Program-made: the position numbers and the translations under genes | The notes under the pieces: model-generated | What the model was told of the DNA's origin: nothing | The model's input: the letters and a program-made list of their open reading frames with translations, nothing else | Databases searched by the model: none | Source of the DNA: Channa striata | Lineage: Eukaryota; Chordata; Actinopteri; Anabantiformes; Channidae | Assembly (NCBI GenBank): GCA_033026295.1 | Contig: CM065168.1 | Location: 42,110,875-42,174,874 of the forward strand | Direction: 5' to 3' | DNA: 64,000 nt | In this document: positions 12,826 through 27,077 of the stretch, in pieces | Position numbering within the stretch: position 1 is the first letter of the stretch | How the letters are laid out: each line of letters begins with the position of its first letter

Positions 12826-12999
12826 TTCAACCAATCAGCTACCACACTGCAATTTGTGCACTATTACAATGAAAATACTCAACATTTCCTACCAAGGAAA
12901 CACACACATATCAATTATATTTTTAGCTGATTCTTAAGTTTACTCACTGCTTTTCAATTCTGCCTAATTGAACACTGTTAAGGATCATAATTTCTGGCT

Positions 13000-13005
13000 A
13001 ATAAA
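13000..13005 (+). promoter_or_regulatory. Polyadenylation signal, coro2a
   Basis: AATAAA 175 bp after the coro2a stop codon; the first canonical hexamer downstream of it that I noted. Confidence 0.6.
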
Positions 13006-13526
13006 TACAGAGTTGTAACTAATGGCATCAATACCCACCACCCGTGTACTGAGAGAATATCAAAAACTAATAAAACTAAAATGTTTGCCACATATCGAGA
13101 ATATCTATGTCCCAAAAAAATGAAATGTCTTTTCCCCCCCAGACATTTCTGGTCTTTTTATATGAAAGAAGGTCCAATCAAGCAAGACCCACTGGAACAC
13201 TGCACTGTTAGAACTGTGTAAACTTTTCTAATCACTTTTTCTTATTTTACCTTAAAAACAGATAATTAGCCACAACATTATGTAGCAGCAGCTGTTGCAA
13301 GCTTTTGTTAAACTAGTCCTGGCACTGTGAGAGTTGTGTCACTTATATTTCTAAATGTCTTTTGTTAAGTTTCTTTAAATTTCTTGTATTAAGAGTAATA
13401 CATGTTGCAAACCGGGGTCAGAACGATATACACACAGGACATTATTGAAGGGTTGACAGAGCCCCAAGACGCAACTTCAGGAAGACAAAAAGCAAAAGTG
13501 GAGACACCAGAGGAAAATGTTAAGAT

Positions 13527-13532
13527 TTTATT
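13527..13532 (-). promoter_or_regulatory. Candidate distal polyadenylation signal, anp32b
   Basis: AATAAA on the minus strand (TTTATT on plus), about 1.5 kb beyond the anp32b stop. A nearer hexamer lies at 14680-14685. Either would leave a gap between the convergent coro2a and anp32b 3' ends. Confidence 0.4.
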
Positions 13533-14679
13533 TACAATGTCCGTTTTGGGATTTTTTTTTCTTTTTTTGAGGGATTGTTTTTCCTTTAACTTACATAAAG
13601 TAAAAAAAAAAAAAAAAAACAACAACAAAAACACACTCTACTAGTCAGTGTAAGTGTGAAGGAACTGGAACTCTCAGCAGAGAAAAGAGAGAGAACGTGT
13701 GAGAGTGTCCCCCCAGACAACTACACAACATTTAACAAAAAACAATTTCTTTGAAAAAATATTTCTTTTAAAAAGCTCTGTTGGCAGAAAAGAGAAAACA
13801 CAGTTTGCCCTGAGCACGCTCGGCCTTGGGGGTGGGAAAAGCTGGATGAAGGGGGTTTTCAGGGAAAGAGTGGATGTGGGACGTTAACTAGGTTTGACTA
13901 TACACTGGTGACCTCACAGGATCTTGATGATGTCAGAGGACTCAAGGATTTGCCTTTTTTTGCCTCGCTTTGCTTAAAGCTGCCAACACCTCCCACGTGG
14001 CTTTGTTCAGTGTCCTTTCACAGACAACTCGATTTTTATGTCCATAGCGATACAACCACTGTCAAAATAAAACTTCCACGTATTGTAAACCAACAAGGAA
14101 GACATAAAAACCTAATTTTAACGAAATTGCAGTTGCTCGGAAAAAAAAACAGGTTTATGATTCAATCGCAAAATAAGTTACTTATGCTTCGATTCTTTGA
14201 TTTTGAGCTTAAAACTGGTGAGGTACTTGCTTGCTGCTGAAATTTGAGTAAAAATGGGGAGAAAACCCCATCATCTACTCAGCACCCTCAGAAAAACAAT
14301 TCTGCCATTGTACCTCTCACAAAAGCAAGTTTTTTGTTTAAGAAATGGCCACAAAAATACCATAACCAAAGTACTCTTTAACAAAGAATTGACAAATTTA
14401 ACGGAAACCACCTATGTTTAGCTATTTTCATGGGGGGGGGAAATTCTGCAGAGAGACGCTTCTTACAGTGTTCTGACAAATACTTATTACATTAACTGGC
14501 AGACAGAGTCATTGTTTGTGTCCATCTCCTATCTTGTTTGTAAAGTATGAGCAGCCTTATTATTGAGATCCCAAAAATAAGCAGCCACAAACAAACAAAT
14601 GACTGAAATGAATAATTATAACAAAGGGAAGTCACTCTAGGTAAATGACAGAAAGTTTCATGCCATATGTAAATTGTGA

Positions 14680-14685
14680 TTTATT
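14680..14685 (-). promoter_or_regulatory. Candidate proximal polyadenylation signal, anp32b
   Basis: AATAAA on the minus strand, about 340 bp after the anp32b stop codon. It would give the shorter of two possible 3' UTRs. Confidence 0.45.
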
Positions 14686-15023
14686 ACATCCTCAGATATG
14701 TGTTGAAATGGGTTGAAAGTAGGAGCAATGTGTACCTGCTGTTAAAAAGAAAAAAAGATAAAGCTATGGAAACAATTAGAAAACTGACTACAGATGAATT
14801 GCATTGTGACATAAACCTGTGGAAATGGGATTTAAAAAAGTAAATGATTATAAAGTAACGGAAGGTGGTTTGTCTGTGAGAGGGGAGCCGACAGTGGAAG
14901 GAGAGCGGTGTCAGAATTGGGATGCAGCCCAGGAGTCGGCCGATGGGTTACGTAGGGGTTCGGGTGGGATGAAAAGGTCACCGGGCGGGAGGTCAGAAGG
15001 GATTGCAAGGTTTTTGTAGGTCC

Positions 15024-16620
15024 TCATTCATCATCGTCATCCTCGTCCTCCTCCTCAGGGTCCCTCTTCCTCTTCTCTCCTTTAACTGGAGACGAGTCCT
15101 CATCTGCACAGGACACACAAGTATGGTTACTTGAGCAGAAGGTACACTTAAATTAAAAGCTACATCAGAATGAATTTTTAACCTTTGAAAATCCGGGATA
15201 TCACATGATCAATTCACAAAGGCAAACAGAACAATTTAGAACATTTCCTCTTCAATATATGTCATGTTCTAGGTGGAAAAAGGATAACCAAGTATCCAAA
15301 CCTGAAACAACATATGATGTGGCCTCTTTCATAATATTGTAAACTGAATATATTCTGGGTTTATGGTGTTGTTTGCACAAAAACATCAAAATTAAAGCAA
15401 CATAAAAGACTGTTTAAAATTATTCAATCCAGCTCAAACTAGAAACCAGGAGAGAACATGAGGATTAACCAAAATAAATTTAGTACTGTATCTGATAATC
15501 ATCATACAAAAGTATGAAATAACCTTACAGAGTAAAGCAGGCCTCAAAGAATTTTGTAGGTCAAAAAACATTTCAAGACTGAGGCCTGAGAATATTCTGT
15601 CCCTACATGACCTGCAACTTTAACAGTAATGGACACATTTCTGTTTATAGACATTATCCTGTTGAATATCAGGGTCTGAAGTGCTGGCGTTAAGCCCTGA
15701 ACACGATCTATGACAGAGAACACATTAGTTAAACATAAAATAATTAGAAATTAGATAAGCCTGTTACTGACCATCCTCCTCTTCTTCGTCATCCTCTTCA
15801 TCTTCCTCACTATCCACATCCCCATTCACCTCTCCATCCTGCAAACAGAAACGCTGTTTTTTAAAGGCTCCTGGCCCAGGAGTTACGGTGTAAATCGGAA
15901 CATTAAACCAGAACTGAGAAATGTTTTAATTACTACGTCAGATTTGATTTTGAGAGAAAATAATACATTTGAAATCAGAAACTACAAAGTAACTTAGGTC
16001 AACAGCATGTGTAGCAAGGTAAACTGGTGTTGAAGTGTAAGAACGCCCTCTGCTGGAAGACAACACTAACGACTGCAGAGTTGAATTGTAAAAAACTATT
16101 TACATTGAGATATTTTACTTTCCTACACTTATTTTACATTAAAAAACTATTTATGTAAACCTGAAGGATTACTCCAAAATATGACATTATGAAAATAAAA
16201 CAGACTACACTACCATACAATTAAATTAGAAAGACACCAGTCACAACATAGAAATTGTGAAAAAAAAAACAACTACGTTCAATAACCAACTTTCAAACTC
16301 TCAAATTTTCAGTTAACAATGTGATTATTCATCAATATTAACATCTGCTGAAACAGCAACAAACATGAAAACCGCAAAAAACACAAATGTACCTCATCAT
16401 CATCTCCACTATCATCATCATCGTCATCATCTTCAGCCACTACGTCCTCCTCATCTTCATCTTCCTCCTCCTCAAAGTCCTCTGATTCACCCTCTGGAAC
16501 ACAGAAACCAGCACGTTTACATTGAAACACATTATATGTAACATGTTACAGGCAGAAAATCCATCAGGTCCCTGCCAAAAAAAATCATCACACACAAAAC
16601 CAACACACGAAGTGAGCTAG

Positions 16621-16651
<31 letters not shown>

Positions 16652-19600
16652 GGGATACATAATTAAAACATCACATTGGTCTATTAACAAATAAAAGCTA
16701 TAACCAACAGATTAGGAATTCTTAAATCATGAAAACAATGGGCCATCAGTAGATCCATCAATAGGTGAAATACATCAATGTTTTCCATTTTGACAGCTTT
16801 ATTGATCCTCACGTGAAATTCACAGCACACGGATGATTATGAAACTGCCTTTTTTCCCCAGGTGCTGGGACAACTTGGACCTCACCGTCTTGCCCAAACA
16901 CACACCCAAGCACTGCAATTAATGGATAATCACATCCGGAGCTCTTATTTAAAATTTGCTTTAATTTTTGAGTCTGTGTCATCAGTCCAGTCTTGATGTC
17001 TTTAATGTGCGAAAACACGAACGACAATCAGTTATGAGCATACGCAGTAACTGAAATCACATGAAGGACATCAAAGGCTCCCATAGAGCTCCATTCAACA
17101 TAAAACAATAATTAAAATATTTATATTAATTATTCTGCATTAGCTATCCGCACATAAATCACTAGGAACCATCTCCAAACATGTCTTCACAACATAGAGA
17201 TGCGGGTCATATAACGTACGGAAGAATCTGGAATAATATAAAAGCAGGCTCAATCCAGAATAATTAGTGTGAGAAAAGAAATTCTACCAATAATCACAGT
17301 AATGAAATGTTTTTTTATTGCCTGTTGAGTAATACATTGTTTTGGTTCCACATATATTACAGAATCACAAATCCCCTGTGACTCAATATGTAAATCATAT
17401 GCAAACCTAGAGTAAAGCACTAGAGCAAAGCCCCAGAGTATCTGACACCAGTGCACAGAAGAGTCTCAGCATACGAGCAGTTACAGCCCTCAATCCTTGA
17501 AGCTGCTGCATCACCAATCCCGAACCCTGACTCACCTTCTTCATCCTCGTCCTCGATGCAGTCTCCCTCTCCGTCAGAGTCAGAGGCCTCGCAATCATCG
17601 ATGTCGTAGCCATCCAGGTAGGTGAGCTGCGGCAGGAGCTTGAAGATGGACTCTCTGTAGTCGGCCAGGTTAGTCACCTCACAGTTAAACAGGTCGAGAC
17701 TCTTCAGCTGGGGCAACTTTTTCTGATGGAACAATAAATGTGATAACATTGCTTGTTTGTCTCACAAAGCGGACTGATTGGATATTTTATAGCGGAATAA
17801 TTTTAATCTTGAAAAGAGGGCGTAAAAGTGAGAGATTAAAAAATTAATTAAAATGAGCTCCTAATGTAAATATCTGTTGATTTTTTTTCCATATAACTAA
17901 GAACACTTCACACTGACAAGCGCTAAATGTCCACCCACCAAGGGCTCCAGGGTGCTGATGTCTTTGAACTTGTTTCCACTGAGGTTAAGGTGTGTTAGGT
18001 TCACCAGCCGCTCTGCCAGGACCTCCAGACCACCTGATATCCTGTTGTCACTCAACTCCAGCTGCAGACAAAGCAGAAGCAATAAATCAATAAGATTTAT
18101 CAAAGAAGTAAAAAATATGATATGGATTAAAAATCTTCCTTCTTGGTTGTCTGTATCCATCCTTATCAAGTCTGAACTAGCTTAGGGTTCATCCTTTATT
18201 TTTTGAGGGTTACCAATGTTACCAAAGCTGGGTATCAGACGTGTTTCGCCATCTCACCTTTTGGAGTTTGTCCAGTTTGGGGATGTCTGCTACGCTTGTC
18301 AGGCCAACATTAATGAGACTCAGCAGCTCCAGATTTGAGTACTCTTCTGTGATTCCGTCAATCTTTCCCTCACTGGAACGACAGTTGTCCAAAACGAGCT
18401 CTTTGACCTGCGGTAAAAGAAATCAGGTTGAGTTAATCTGATGATTAATTTTCATTTTATTACAGCTTGCAATCCACACTGAGAACTGAGGAAGAAAGAA
18501 AAATGAAATCACGATTACTCAACCTCTACTAGCCTCCCATTAATGAACAACACCAACACCTGGAGAAAACCCGTTTTGTTTTTTTTTTTTTAACTAAACC
18601 TAAATGTGTATTGTGCATTACTTAAATTTTAATCTGAATTAAATTCGCCTGTTAGCACTTGCAGCTCAGATATGTGTTTGAACATGACTCATTTCTTGAA
18701 TTCACGGTTGAGTTCATCGTCAAATCATTTTAGAAACTTGCTATGAATTGGTGAGAAAATGAAAGTTAAAAACCCCGGAGGCGGCAGTTGGCAACCTATA
18801 CTTTACAAAAATCAAAGTATTTCTGTTTGTACTATTAGTTCAAATGTTGGCACTCTAATTAGACCTTTTTATTGGCTCAGCCACTGAATATCAAAAACTT
18901 TAAAGAACAAAAAGCTGCATCTAATTGTCCGAATAAACTTTCTAAATCATTGGCGCTTATTTATGGCAGCCATTGTACTACTCAAATACAAATAAATAAA
19001 CTATAGAACTAATAAAAAAACAACTAAGTTGCACATCTAACACACTAAACACATTTTAATCTAGGTAAAACATCTGAAAAATAATATACCCTCTCCTCCT
19101 CTGCACAGTTCATGTGGATAGATGCATGTTTACACCTCAATGATTGCCTGGGTTTTTAATTGAAGCTTTGAAAGGTGTTCTATTAAATTATGATTGTAAA
19201 TTAATATTGGAGAGTGAATATTTCTTGTGCGAAAGTCAGTCCGTTTAAAAACTACTGAAAAATTACCAGGAATATAAAAGGAAATGACTAAACAGACAGA
19301 CCCATTTGTAGTGTCTCTCAGACCGGGGGTTTTATGATTGCACCCAGAGGTCCAGTGACATATTATTCCAATGACAATTTTGATCCAGCTGATTTAGTAA
19401 CTTAGAAACGTCCAAACGAAAACATTAGGAGAGAGCGGAGGAGGCGTCCTAGGGTGAAAGGAAACCTGGACAGTTTCATGTTGGAACGGATCCCGGACAG
19501 TTTCTGTTTGTAAACTGCCGAACACGTGACGCTGCTAAGTTAGCCCACATGTTAGCTCTCCGAAAAGCGTCCCGCTGCTGCTTTTGCTCTGGTGTCCTAT

Positions 19601-20639
19601 ACGACGACGACGACGACGACGACGACACAAAGCACACAGACCGAAAACAGCCTGCTTTTCTGCAAACTGGCCCACTAACCCCGGAGGTCCTCCGACGTAA
19701 GCGCGACGCCAAGCTAACGTTAGCTCGCTGCGCGCGGTTCGCACGTTATGGAAACGGACTCCATCTAATTTCTGGAGCAGCGGCAATATTAGCTTCGTAA
19801 AAGCAGTTAACATATGGGGCGGATGTTTGAATCGCGGTGAAATGTTTCAGGGTCAAAAGTTTCAAAAGTTAACGTTTCGTTGGCAGCGGCGTGTAAATTG
19901 AAACATTATCCATTTCCTGCTACGAGTCATCGTGGCGACTTATTTTGCCTGTAAACGTTAACGATACTTTTTACCTCATAGGTCGATATTATACAACAGT
20001 ATTATTTAAAGTACTAAAATAAATTCAGGTCTCTGGACGCGCGTCGTGTGACATTAGCAGCTTAACGTTACACTTTAGCGTTGAATAGAAGCCGTCGTGT
20101 AACTTCAGGTTTAATGTGGTACCAGGAATTAGCCGGGCCCCGCGCGACACGGATGTAGCGTTACATTTCAACGTCCGGGCAAGAAGCACAAGCAATTTTC
20201 GGTCGCCCATATTTAGAAACTATTAATTTGATCAATTTCTTTTGTTCTGTTTTTATCCGTTATTTTTATTTTGATTTACAGCCGTGTACGGATAAAAAAA
20301 AACAATAAACAGCGGGTAAACTGAAATGTTCAACTGCGTGACTGCGCCGTTTCGACCGCGGCTAAACCGCGTAACAATTCCAGCGTCTAACCGTGGAGTT
20401 TTTCACCGACGCTCTGCTCCGCGCTTTTCTTTCTGCTGGGGGCTCGGCCCGGACCCGAACACCAACATTGTGCCACTTTTCGGAGTCACACACGGTGCCA
20501 TGTGCTCGCCACCCCTCCTTCTCCGGCCGGTCAAGTTTACGCCGCAGCGTCTCCGGTAAACAACCAAACCGAGTCGGGCACTAACCTCTGACGGCGACCG
20601 GTGCCTCAGTTCTAAGGAGACCCTCTTGTTCATGTCCAT
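15024..20639 (-). CDS. anp32b: Acidic leucine-rich nuclear phosphoprotein 32 family member B-like, 7 exons, 253 aa
   Basis: Minus-strand exons in transcript order: 20639-20586, 18407-18258, 18061-17939, 17722-17536, 16493-16393, 15838-15772, 15103-15024. They sum to 762 nt, in frame. The start MDMNKRVSLELRHRSP is the ANP32 N-terminal cap. Leucine-rich repeats follow (LVLDNCRSSEGKIDG, LSLINVGLTSV, LELSDNRISGGLEVLAE, LTHLNLSGNKFKDIS), then the LRR C-cap LKSLDLFNCEVTN and DYRESIFKLLPQLTYLDGYD. From about residue 150 the tail is almost all Asp/Glu, including a run of seven Asp, and it ends with a basic KRKR nuclear-localisation motif at 238-241. Known roles of the family: nuclear histone-binding chaperone, PP2A and acetyltransferase regulator. 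It is convergent with coro2a (human ANP32B and CORO2A are also close) and starts in CpG-rich DNA. anp32a is the alternative: sequence alone separates A from B weakly, and synteny decides. Confidence 0.9.
16622..16650. repeat. (AAGT)n microsatellite in anp32b intron 4
   Basis: About seven tandem AAGT/GTAA tetranucleotides. Confidence 0.95.
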
Positions 20640-20830
20640 TTTCCTCTGGTTTTGGCCTGGGTTCGGGTGTGTGTGGTGGGGAAAACTTGTTTCTGCTCGA
20701 TCCTGTCTTCAGTATCAACACGCAAAACCAGCGTGAAGGTGGCGCCGAGAAAAACATACAGCTTCCGTCTACCGCTTTCACAATAAAAGTCTCGACACAG
20801 CGGAAATACAAACGGGGCGATAAAGAATAG
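19480..20830 (-). promoter_or_regulatory. CpG-rich start region of anp32b
   Basis: This block contains the first coding exon (20586-20639) and the start of intron 1, and is much richer in CpG than surrounding DNA (GCGCGACACGG, CGACCGCGGC, CCGCGCTTTTC). A CpG island promoter fits a broadly expressed gene. A (GAC)n run lies at 19601-19627. Confidence 0.6.
19601..19627. repeat. (GAC)n trinucleotide run in anp32b intron 1
   Basis: Nine GAC units within the CpG-rich block. The CpG in each unit makes the run potentially methylatable. Confidence 0.95.
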
Positions 20831-23800
20831 TCTGTATATGTTTAGTTGCAGCAGCTATTTACCATCACGCAGTGTCACCAATTTTATAGTTGCTTTAAAT
20901 TAATGTAGTTCAATAAGTTCAATATGTGTTGTTACCGGTACTGGATACACATACAGTGATAAATGCAAATTACTGTACAGCCCTTTTAACAATATGTATC
21001 ACACCCCAAATTAAAGAGTTGAGCAGTATACAATACAGTCTTCTTGATTGAATTTTTATTATTATAGATATATGTTTAAAATTGTTATCTGAAATAATGT
21101 AAAATACTCACAATGTACTTTTGTATTGCCCTTAGTTATTGACTATTGACGATTCCTGATTTGTGTTGAGGAAATTCAGTGTGTAGTGGGTGAGGTGTTT
21201 GGCATAATACAGGACGAAAGGGGAAGCTAAACTATAAAACTACTAATTTCTTGTCCAAAATATGCACCGAAAATGTTATTAGTGCGCGCTGTCTTTCTTT
21301 ATTTTGAAGAGCACACATTTTACTTCCTGTATTTGCGTCATTCACTGGGTCTAGTTGATTCACGCGAAAACGTGGATTAAAAGTGGGTCATGTCGTTTGC
21401 TGCGTTTAAGGCCTTTAGTAATCTCGGAATGGTGATGTTCCAAAGGCAAATTAAACCAAACAAGTAGTAAAAAAATGACCATCCCGAAATAAGGAAGTAT
21501 TCTAATTAATAAAAAGCAGCGCAGCAAGGTTATATCTTTAATAATGTACAGCTTATAGAAAATGTATAACAATTATAAATAAATACAAAGTTTGAAAATG
21601 CCCCTCTTGTAAAATGCCTGGTTTTAGATGTTTATTGCACAGTAAGGTTGCTCTTTCAAATTTTTATTTAGATTTTTTAAAAGATAATGGTTTCTATGGA
21701 AATTGTACATTATATATTTACCTGATCGGAAGCTATAAAGTTGGCTTTTCTTAGCGGCACTTGAAAGAGTCACATGTTGATCTGTAAATGGAGGGAAACA
21801 GCAGGAGGGAAAAGCGACTCTACGGCGCCACATTTGGATGGATGGAGTCATTACACCAAACATCAGTTGATGGCTGCGTTCACTATCTGAAAACAGGTTT
21901 GAGCAGTTGAAAATAAATCTCAGAAAGATTTGTTCCTGAGCATTGGTCGTCTGACAGTGTCAACGTAGTGTAGTCATATATCAAGGGTTAGCATAATAAT
22001 TAAAAGTCAAAGAGAGGAAATCTGGACATTATGCATTATTTATTTTACTCATTTCCTATGCGTAGCCCACATTTGTATTCATAGAAGTTATTTAAATGTT
22101 TGCATGTTGTTTGTTCTTCTTGTAATTTCGTTTGAGCCCTTTGGACCCGTTATCTAGCAGTGACAAACAAATTGGAGTCTCGCTGTGTGCCGAGTGTCAT
22201 CATAGTGTTAATTCTTTATTGTCATTACATTGTAGTTCATCTTCACAACAAGCAGTTATACATACAGTGGTCTTAGATTACATCATAATCCAATACGAGG
22301 AGAGCAACAGTTAGAGTTAGTATCACAGCTAGGTTTTTTCCACTTACCACCCCCCCGCCACCCAAATCCCAATAATTCCTCCAACCCCCTTCCGTCCCCT
22401 CCTCCACCTCCTCCACATCAATGTATTGACAATCGTCAAATACGTCACAGGTGCTGAACCAATAAATAGGACGCAGATATAAATAAATAAATAAATACCC
22501 AAATGAGTACATACACATACACATAGCAACAAGGTGTGTATATACTCACATACACACATGTAGCTCACCAGAAGACACCAGTTTCCATAGGCATAGGGCT
22601 ATTTTCTACAGCCACAAGGCTTACAGTATGTAACACATCCACAGGTCAGACCAAGGACACAGTATTACACTCCAAACATCATATCTCATGCTGCAGAGTG
22701 CAGTTTTAGTTTTGGAACCATTTCTTTAAAGATCAGAGCAAGAGCAAATCTCAGTGGTTCAATTAATCCTCTGTGAGATAAACGCTCATGTTGTCCTCAG
22801 GTTTAGACAAACCAGTGAGTCTTTTTACTTTCAGAACTGCTGTGCCTCCGAGCAAAAACCTGGAGAACCAAAGCTCCAGTCTGCAGGTTTAGTTTGGAGT
22901 AATACGCTCGTTTTGTCAGTCTGAGAGCGGTATTGAATTGCCTTCAGGCAGGTAACGTAGCCGAGGTCTGACTGTCGAAAATGGAGGGTAACACTGTACA
23001 AGTCCCTCATTGAGGTTAGAATACATGTCGCCATAGATGGCAAATAATAGCAACAAAGGTTTGTGACAGGGTGTCAAAATAAATAAAAACATAATAAATT
23101 AAAAAAGTTTTAAAGCACTTATAGTTTAAGCGAGTACAAAGGGAAAAAAAATTTAAGTAACTAGAAAATAGAAACTGAATCTGAAAGTATCACAGGCTCA
23201 ATGCGGCGTGAGAAAAAAGCCAGACAAATATTTCCCCATTATTTTCTGGAAAACCATCTCAGATAAGAGTAAAGTGGATCAGTTGCATGCAGCTCGCAGA
23301 GTTTCCACAGCGGGAAATCAAGTTTTAGATTCAGAGAAAAAAAGTCAAATAAGAACACTGAACACAGTTGTGCTCTCACCCACCAACCCCGCAGTGTTTT
23401 ACAACGTTGCAGAAAAGTAGGTATGAAATAGAAAGAGAGATTGGTTTGTGTTTGTATTGTCGTCACTGCATATGTGTTTTGACAACAGAAGAGATAGATA
23501 GATGAGTATCCATCAGAACCATCTCTTCCTCTTATTGAAAAACTCGATTTTATTGTTACATCATAACTTATTGCCTCAGTATTGAATGTTCAATGACAGT
23601 TTGTCATTTGTATTTGTCCCCAGACTGTTATAGCTTTATGATAACTGCAGACATTTCCATCCTTGAAGCAAAGATTTTATAAAATATTTTTTTCTCTGAA
23701 GAGAATCTGGTAAATTATTACTATTCAGATGGACTTACAAACACCTACATGATACAACCCATTTTATGGCTCTAACTTATAAGGAAAAACAAAAAAAAAA

Positions 23801-26800
23801 ACAATTTGGAGCATCCGTTAACATATATATTTATGGTCCTGACACATATTATTAAAATACATCTTTATAGAAACAAAACTGAACTCTGTATTCAATTCAA
23901 GAAATATTTTAAAAACACCTACAGGTAGTTCATAAGTTTTGAGGAAAATACTTTAATACCTCATGCCTATATGTAGATTTTTTTTCCAGAAACGCATTTT
24001 TTGGCATTGCTTTCTCTGCATCCTGCAATGACAGATTAGTGTTAGGAGCCGTCGGTTTAGAGAGATAATGAAAATATCACAAGAATAAATCAAAAAATAG
24101 CAAAAATGCTGTTGGTTTACTGCAAACTGGATGCTTGAGATTTTGTTCAAAAATATTATTATCACCCATGTAAGTAAATGTTATGTAGACATGTTAGATT
24201 TTGTTCAAAACAGAACAACAAATAAGAGCTTAAACATATTCATGTCCAGACCATGCCTGCAAACCCCTTGCTAATGGAAAGTAGCAGGGAAATTATTATA
24301 AAATATTACAATACTTGTAATATACATTTTACAGTGGTTATTTAGCAGTAAGGAAACAGCAAAAAAAGTGACAAAAATAATAAAGTACGACCATTTAAAC
24401 CCACCTTTTTGACAATATATTCCAAAAATACTCAAATACTTTAAATAAAATATTTCAACAGAATATGTTACATTTAGGATGAGGTATTCAGGCACTAAAT
24501 ACTTTATTCTGCTCAACACTGCATCACTGAAGCGCAAGTACGGGAATGTGAATTGAAAGGCTAATTGCTTAGCCACATCTAGCACATTAGCCTTAGCTGT
24601 GCTAGCACAGATTCCTGCCGAGGTTTGAGGACATGATAATATGAAAGCTTTAGATAGAAAAAACATATGCTTTTTCATTTAATGCATACAGTCTCGACAC
24701 GAAATATGGGTGATAGATTCATTTTTATGTTAACATGAGAACAGGATTTCTATCAAGGCTCCCTTTGTTCACCAGACAAAATCTACAGCAGATGCGCTGT
24801 TTTATGAACTCTGACAATAACTACGGATAAAATGTATAAATGCAACAACACATAGGAGTATGAAATAAAATTTTAACATGTACTGTAGATGTGAAACTCC
24901 CTGTCAACTTGTATTATCACCAGCTACCCTCAACAAGAGCCAAAAGCCTGTGAGATAAAAAAGAAGTAACGTCCTGACGTCAAGTAGAACCCCCTGACCT
25001 TGGTTTTACCATTAGTATTTATTGGCTGAATTATTAAAGACAAATAATATTGCCTTCTTAAAAATACTTCTGGTAGTACTTGGAGAAAGTGGAGAACGTT
25101 TAAGTCCCACTTTAGCCGCTATGTGGTACACACTCCAGGAAAAAATGTTTGTAAAATTCAAATGTGTGTTGTTATTTTCATATCACATCATAGGCATTCC
25201 AATCCCTTTATGTGTTTTCCAGACACTTTCCAGGACATTCATTCAAGAATGTTCCCAATGTCCGGAGACAGATTCTGTAATTCTCCATAATTTGTAGATC
25301 ATCTGGGTCATTTAGGGTTTAGAATATTTGAAGTGCTCTAGCAAGGTGCCGACCTCGAAGACTCACAGATATTTGTAGTAATACAAAAGCTAAAGAATTT
25401 TGCTAAGACTGGAGAAATTTTGGCTGTGTCTATCATTATGTTGGAGATTTATCAGAGGAAAGTCACCAGTCACTCAACCTTTTTTTGTTCCACTGCAGAT
25501 TTTAAAAGTTTACACACTGACAATCAAGGTGTTCAAACAAAGTGATGGACAGTAACTGTAGTAAACGTATAAAAATGTAGTAAACAGGAAACAACTTCAG
25601 ACATTTACAAATTTCTGGAATGTTCGAAAGATGCCGAAACATTGGAGACCTCAAGAGTGTTCTGATGAATCTTCCAAACCTTTCTCTGAGATCTGTAATA
25701 TTCAGTTCAATTGGGGGCACCGGAAAAATTACAGTTACTCATGAAACGTAGGATGTTCTGCTGGCACTGAAAACTGGATAATATTCTCACATGATGAAGT
25801 TCAGTTGATGAATTGACAAATGGAAACGAGTGGTGTGGATGATTGTCCCAGGTCTGTCAACAACTGATGTGCCCTTGTGCAAGGCCATGAACCAAAACCA
25901 ACTGCAACATTAGAAGCAATGAGGTTCTCATCAGCTGTGTATACAACTGAAGACTTTAGGAACAGGTAGCATGCACTCCTGCAAGCGAAAGCCACAAATA
26001 AGAGTGGTCAATAGGCATCCACTCCAATCACTACACAAAAAACACTTTGAACACGTATGCTGGAGCTGTATTTTCCTCTCTTGAAACTATTTTAAGCCAA
26101 GGTTCACCCACCTAGTTGTGTTCACATCATGGAACTCAGATTTTTCCTTTTCAACATTTCATTTCCGTGTTTGTTGAGTTTCTCAAACAAGAGTTTCTTC
26201 TTCATCCTGAAAACCTACTTACGGCAGATACAAACTTTATTCCCCACATTTTTCTCTTACTTAACTTTTAATTTTGGCTGGTCCATGCATAAAGCCACTG
26301 ATTCTCTGCAGACTCTGAGAAAGATAGAGCGAGATACAAGAAGTGCTAGAAATGGTACATGATGTACTCAAACAAAAACTGAAGGCTACGACGAGTTAAT
26401 GTAGCTCTGGATCATGGGTCAAAGGTGTTTGTTCGGTATGGGGCCATGCTAAAAGGCAGTGCTAGCCGAGGAAGGAAGGAAAAAAAGCAAGGAAGCAAGA
26501 TAGAATAAAAGAAAGATGGGTGCGGGGAGACTTAGAAATTCAGGGCTGGAGAAAAGCACAAGAAGGCAAGTCAAGGTAGAAAAGACAATTACTCTGAGAG
26601 AAAGACAGCAAGGTACAGAAGAAGAGAGGAAGAAGACACTATCACAAAAAAGCTGTCAGGCAGTTGAGCTGACAAGCAGGAATTTGTGCTGGCTTGATCG
26701 TAAGAGTAAGAAGAACAGGTCGAAATGCACATACAGACACATACATGCATTTACATATACACCGTGCCTCATTTGTAAGTCTCCGAAGCCTCAGTGCTGC

Positions 26801-26849
26801 CCGGCTGAGCACTGTGCTGTAACAGATCTTCATCCTCTATGTCAGTCCA
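20830..26849. other. Intergenic region, anp32b to sh3gl2; no gene supported
   Basis: About 6 kb of AT-rich DNA between the anp32b promoter and the 3' end of sh3gl2. Frames are all short with no recognisable domain. Small AT-rich simple tracts occur (AAATAAATAAATAAAT near 22480) and purine-rich DNA at about 26460-26640. Part may be sh3gl2 3' UTR. Confidence 0.5.
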
Positions 26850-26855
26850 TTTATT
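26850..26855 (-). promoter_or_regulatory. Candidate polyadenylation signal, sh3gl2
   Basis: AATAAA on the minus strand, about 220 bp beyond the sh3gl2 stop at 27078. Longer 3' UTRs running into the 20.8-26.8 kb region cannot be excluded. Confidence 0.4.
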
Positions 26856-27077
26856 CTCCCTCTCTTCTGCACCTCCCATGTTGAAATCCTCATTTCCCTC
26901 ACTTCTTCTCCTCTAATCACCATCCGACTGTCCTACCTCTCTCATCACAGTCCATTTTGTGAAAGCAGAATCGCACAGAAGCACAGAAGAAGTAGAAGGA
27001 GGGCGTGGTTTGTTGTTTATGCAAATACAGGCTGTTTTCAGATTGGTCGGGGGAAAAGGTCGGACCGTGGGCGGGAC

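Noticed and set aside
24271..24678. 135-codon minus-strand frame in the anp32b-sh3gl2 interval
   Set aside because: AT-rich hydrophobic translation with no conserved motif or splice partners.
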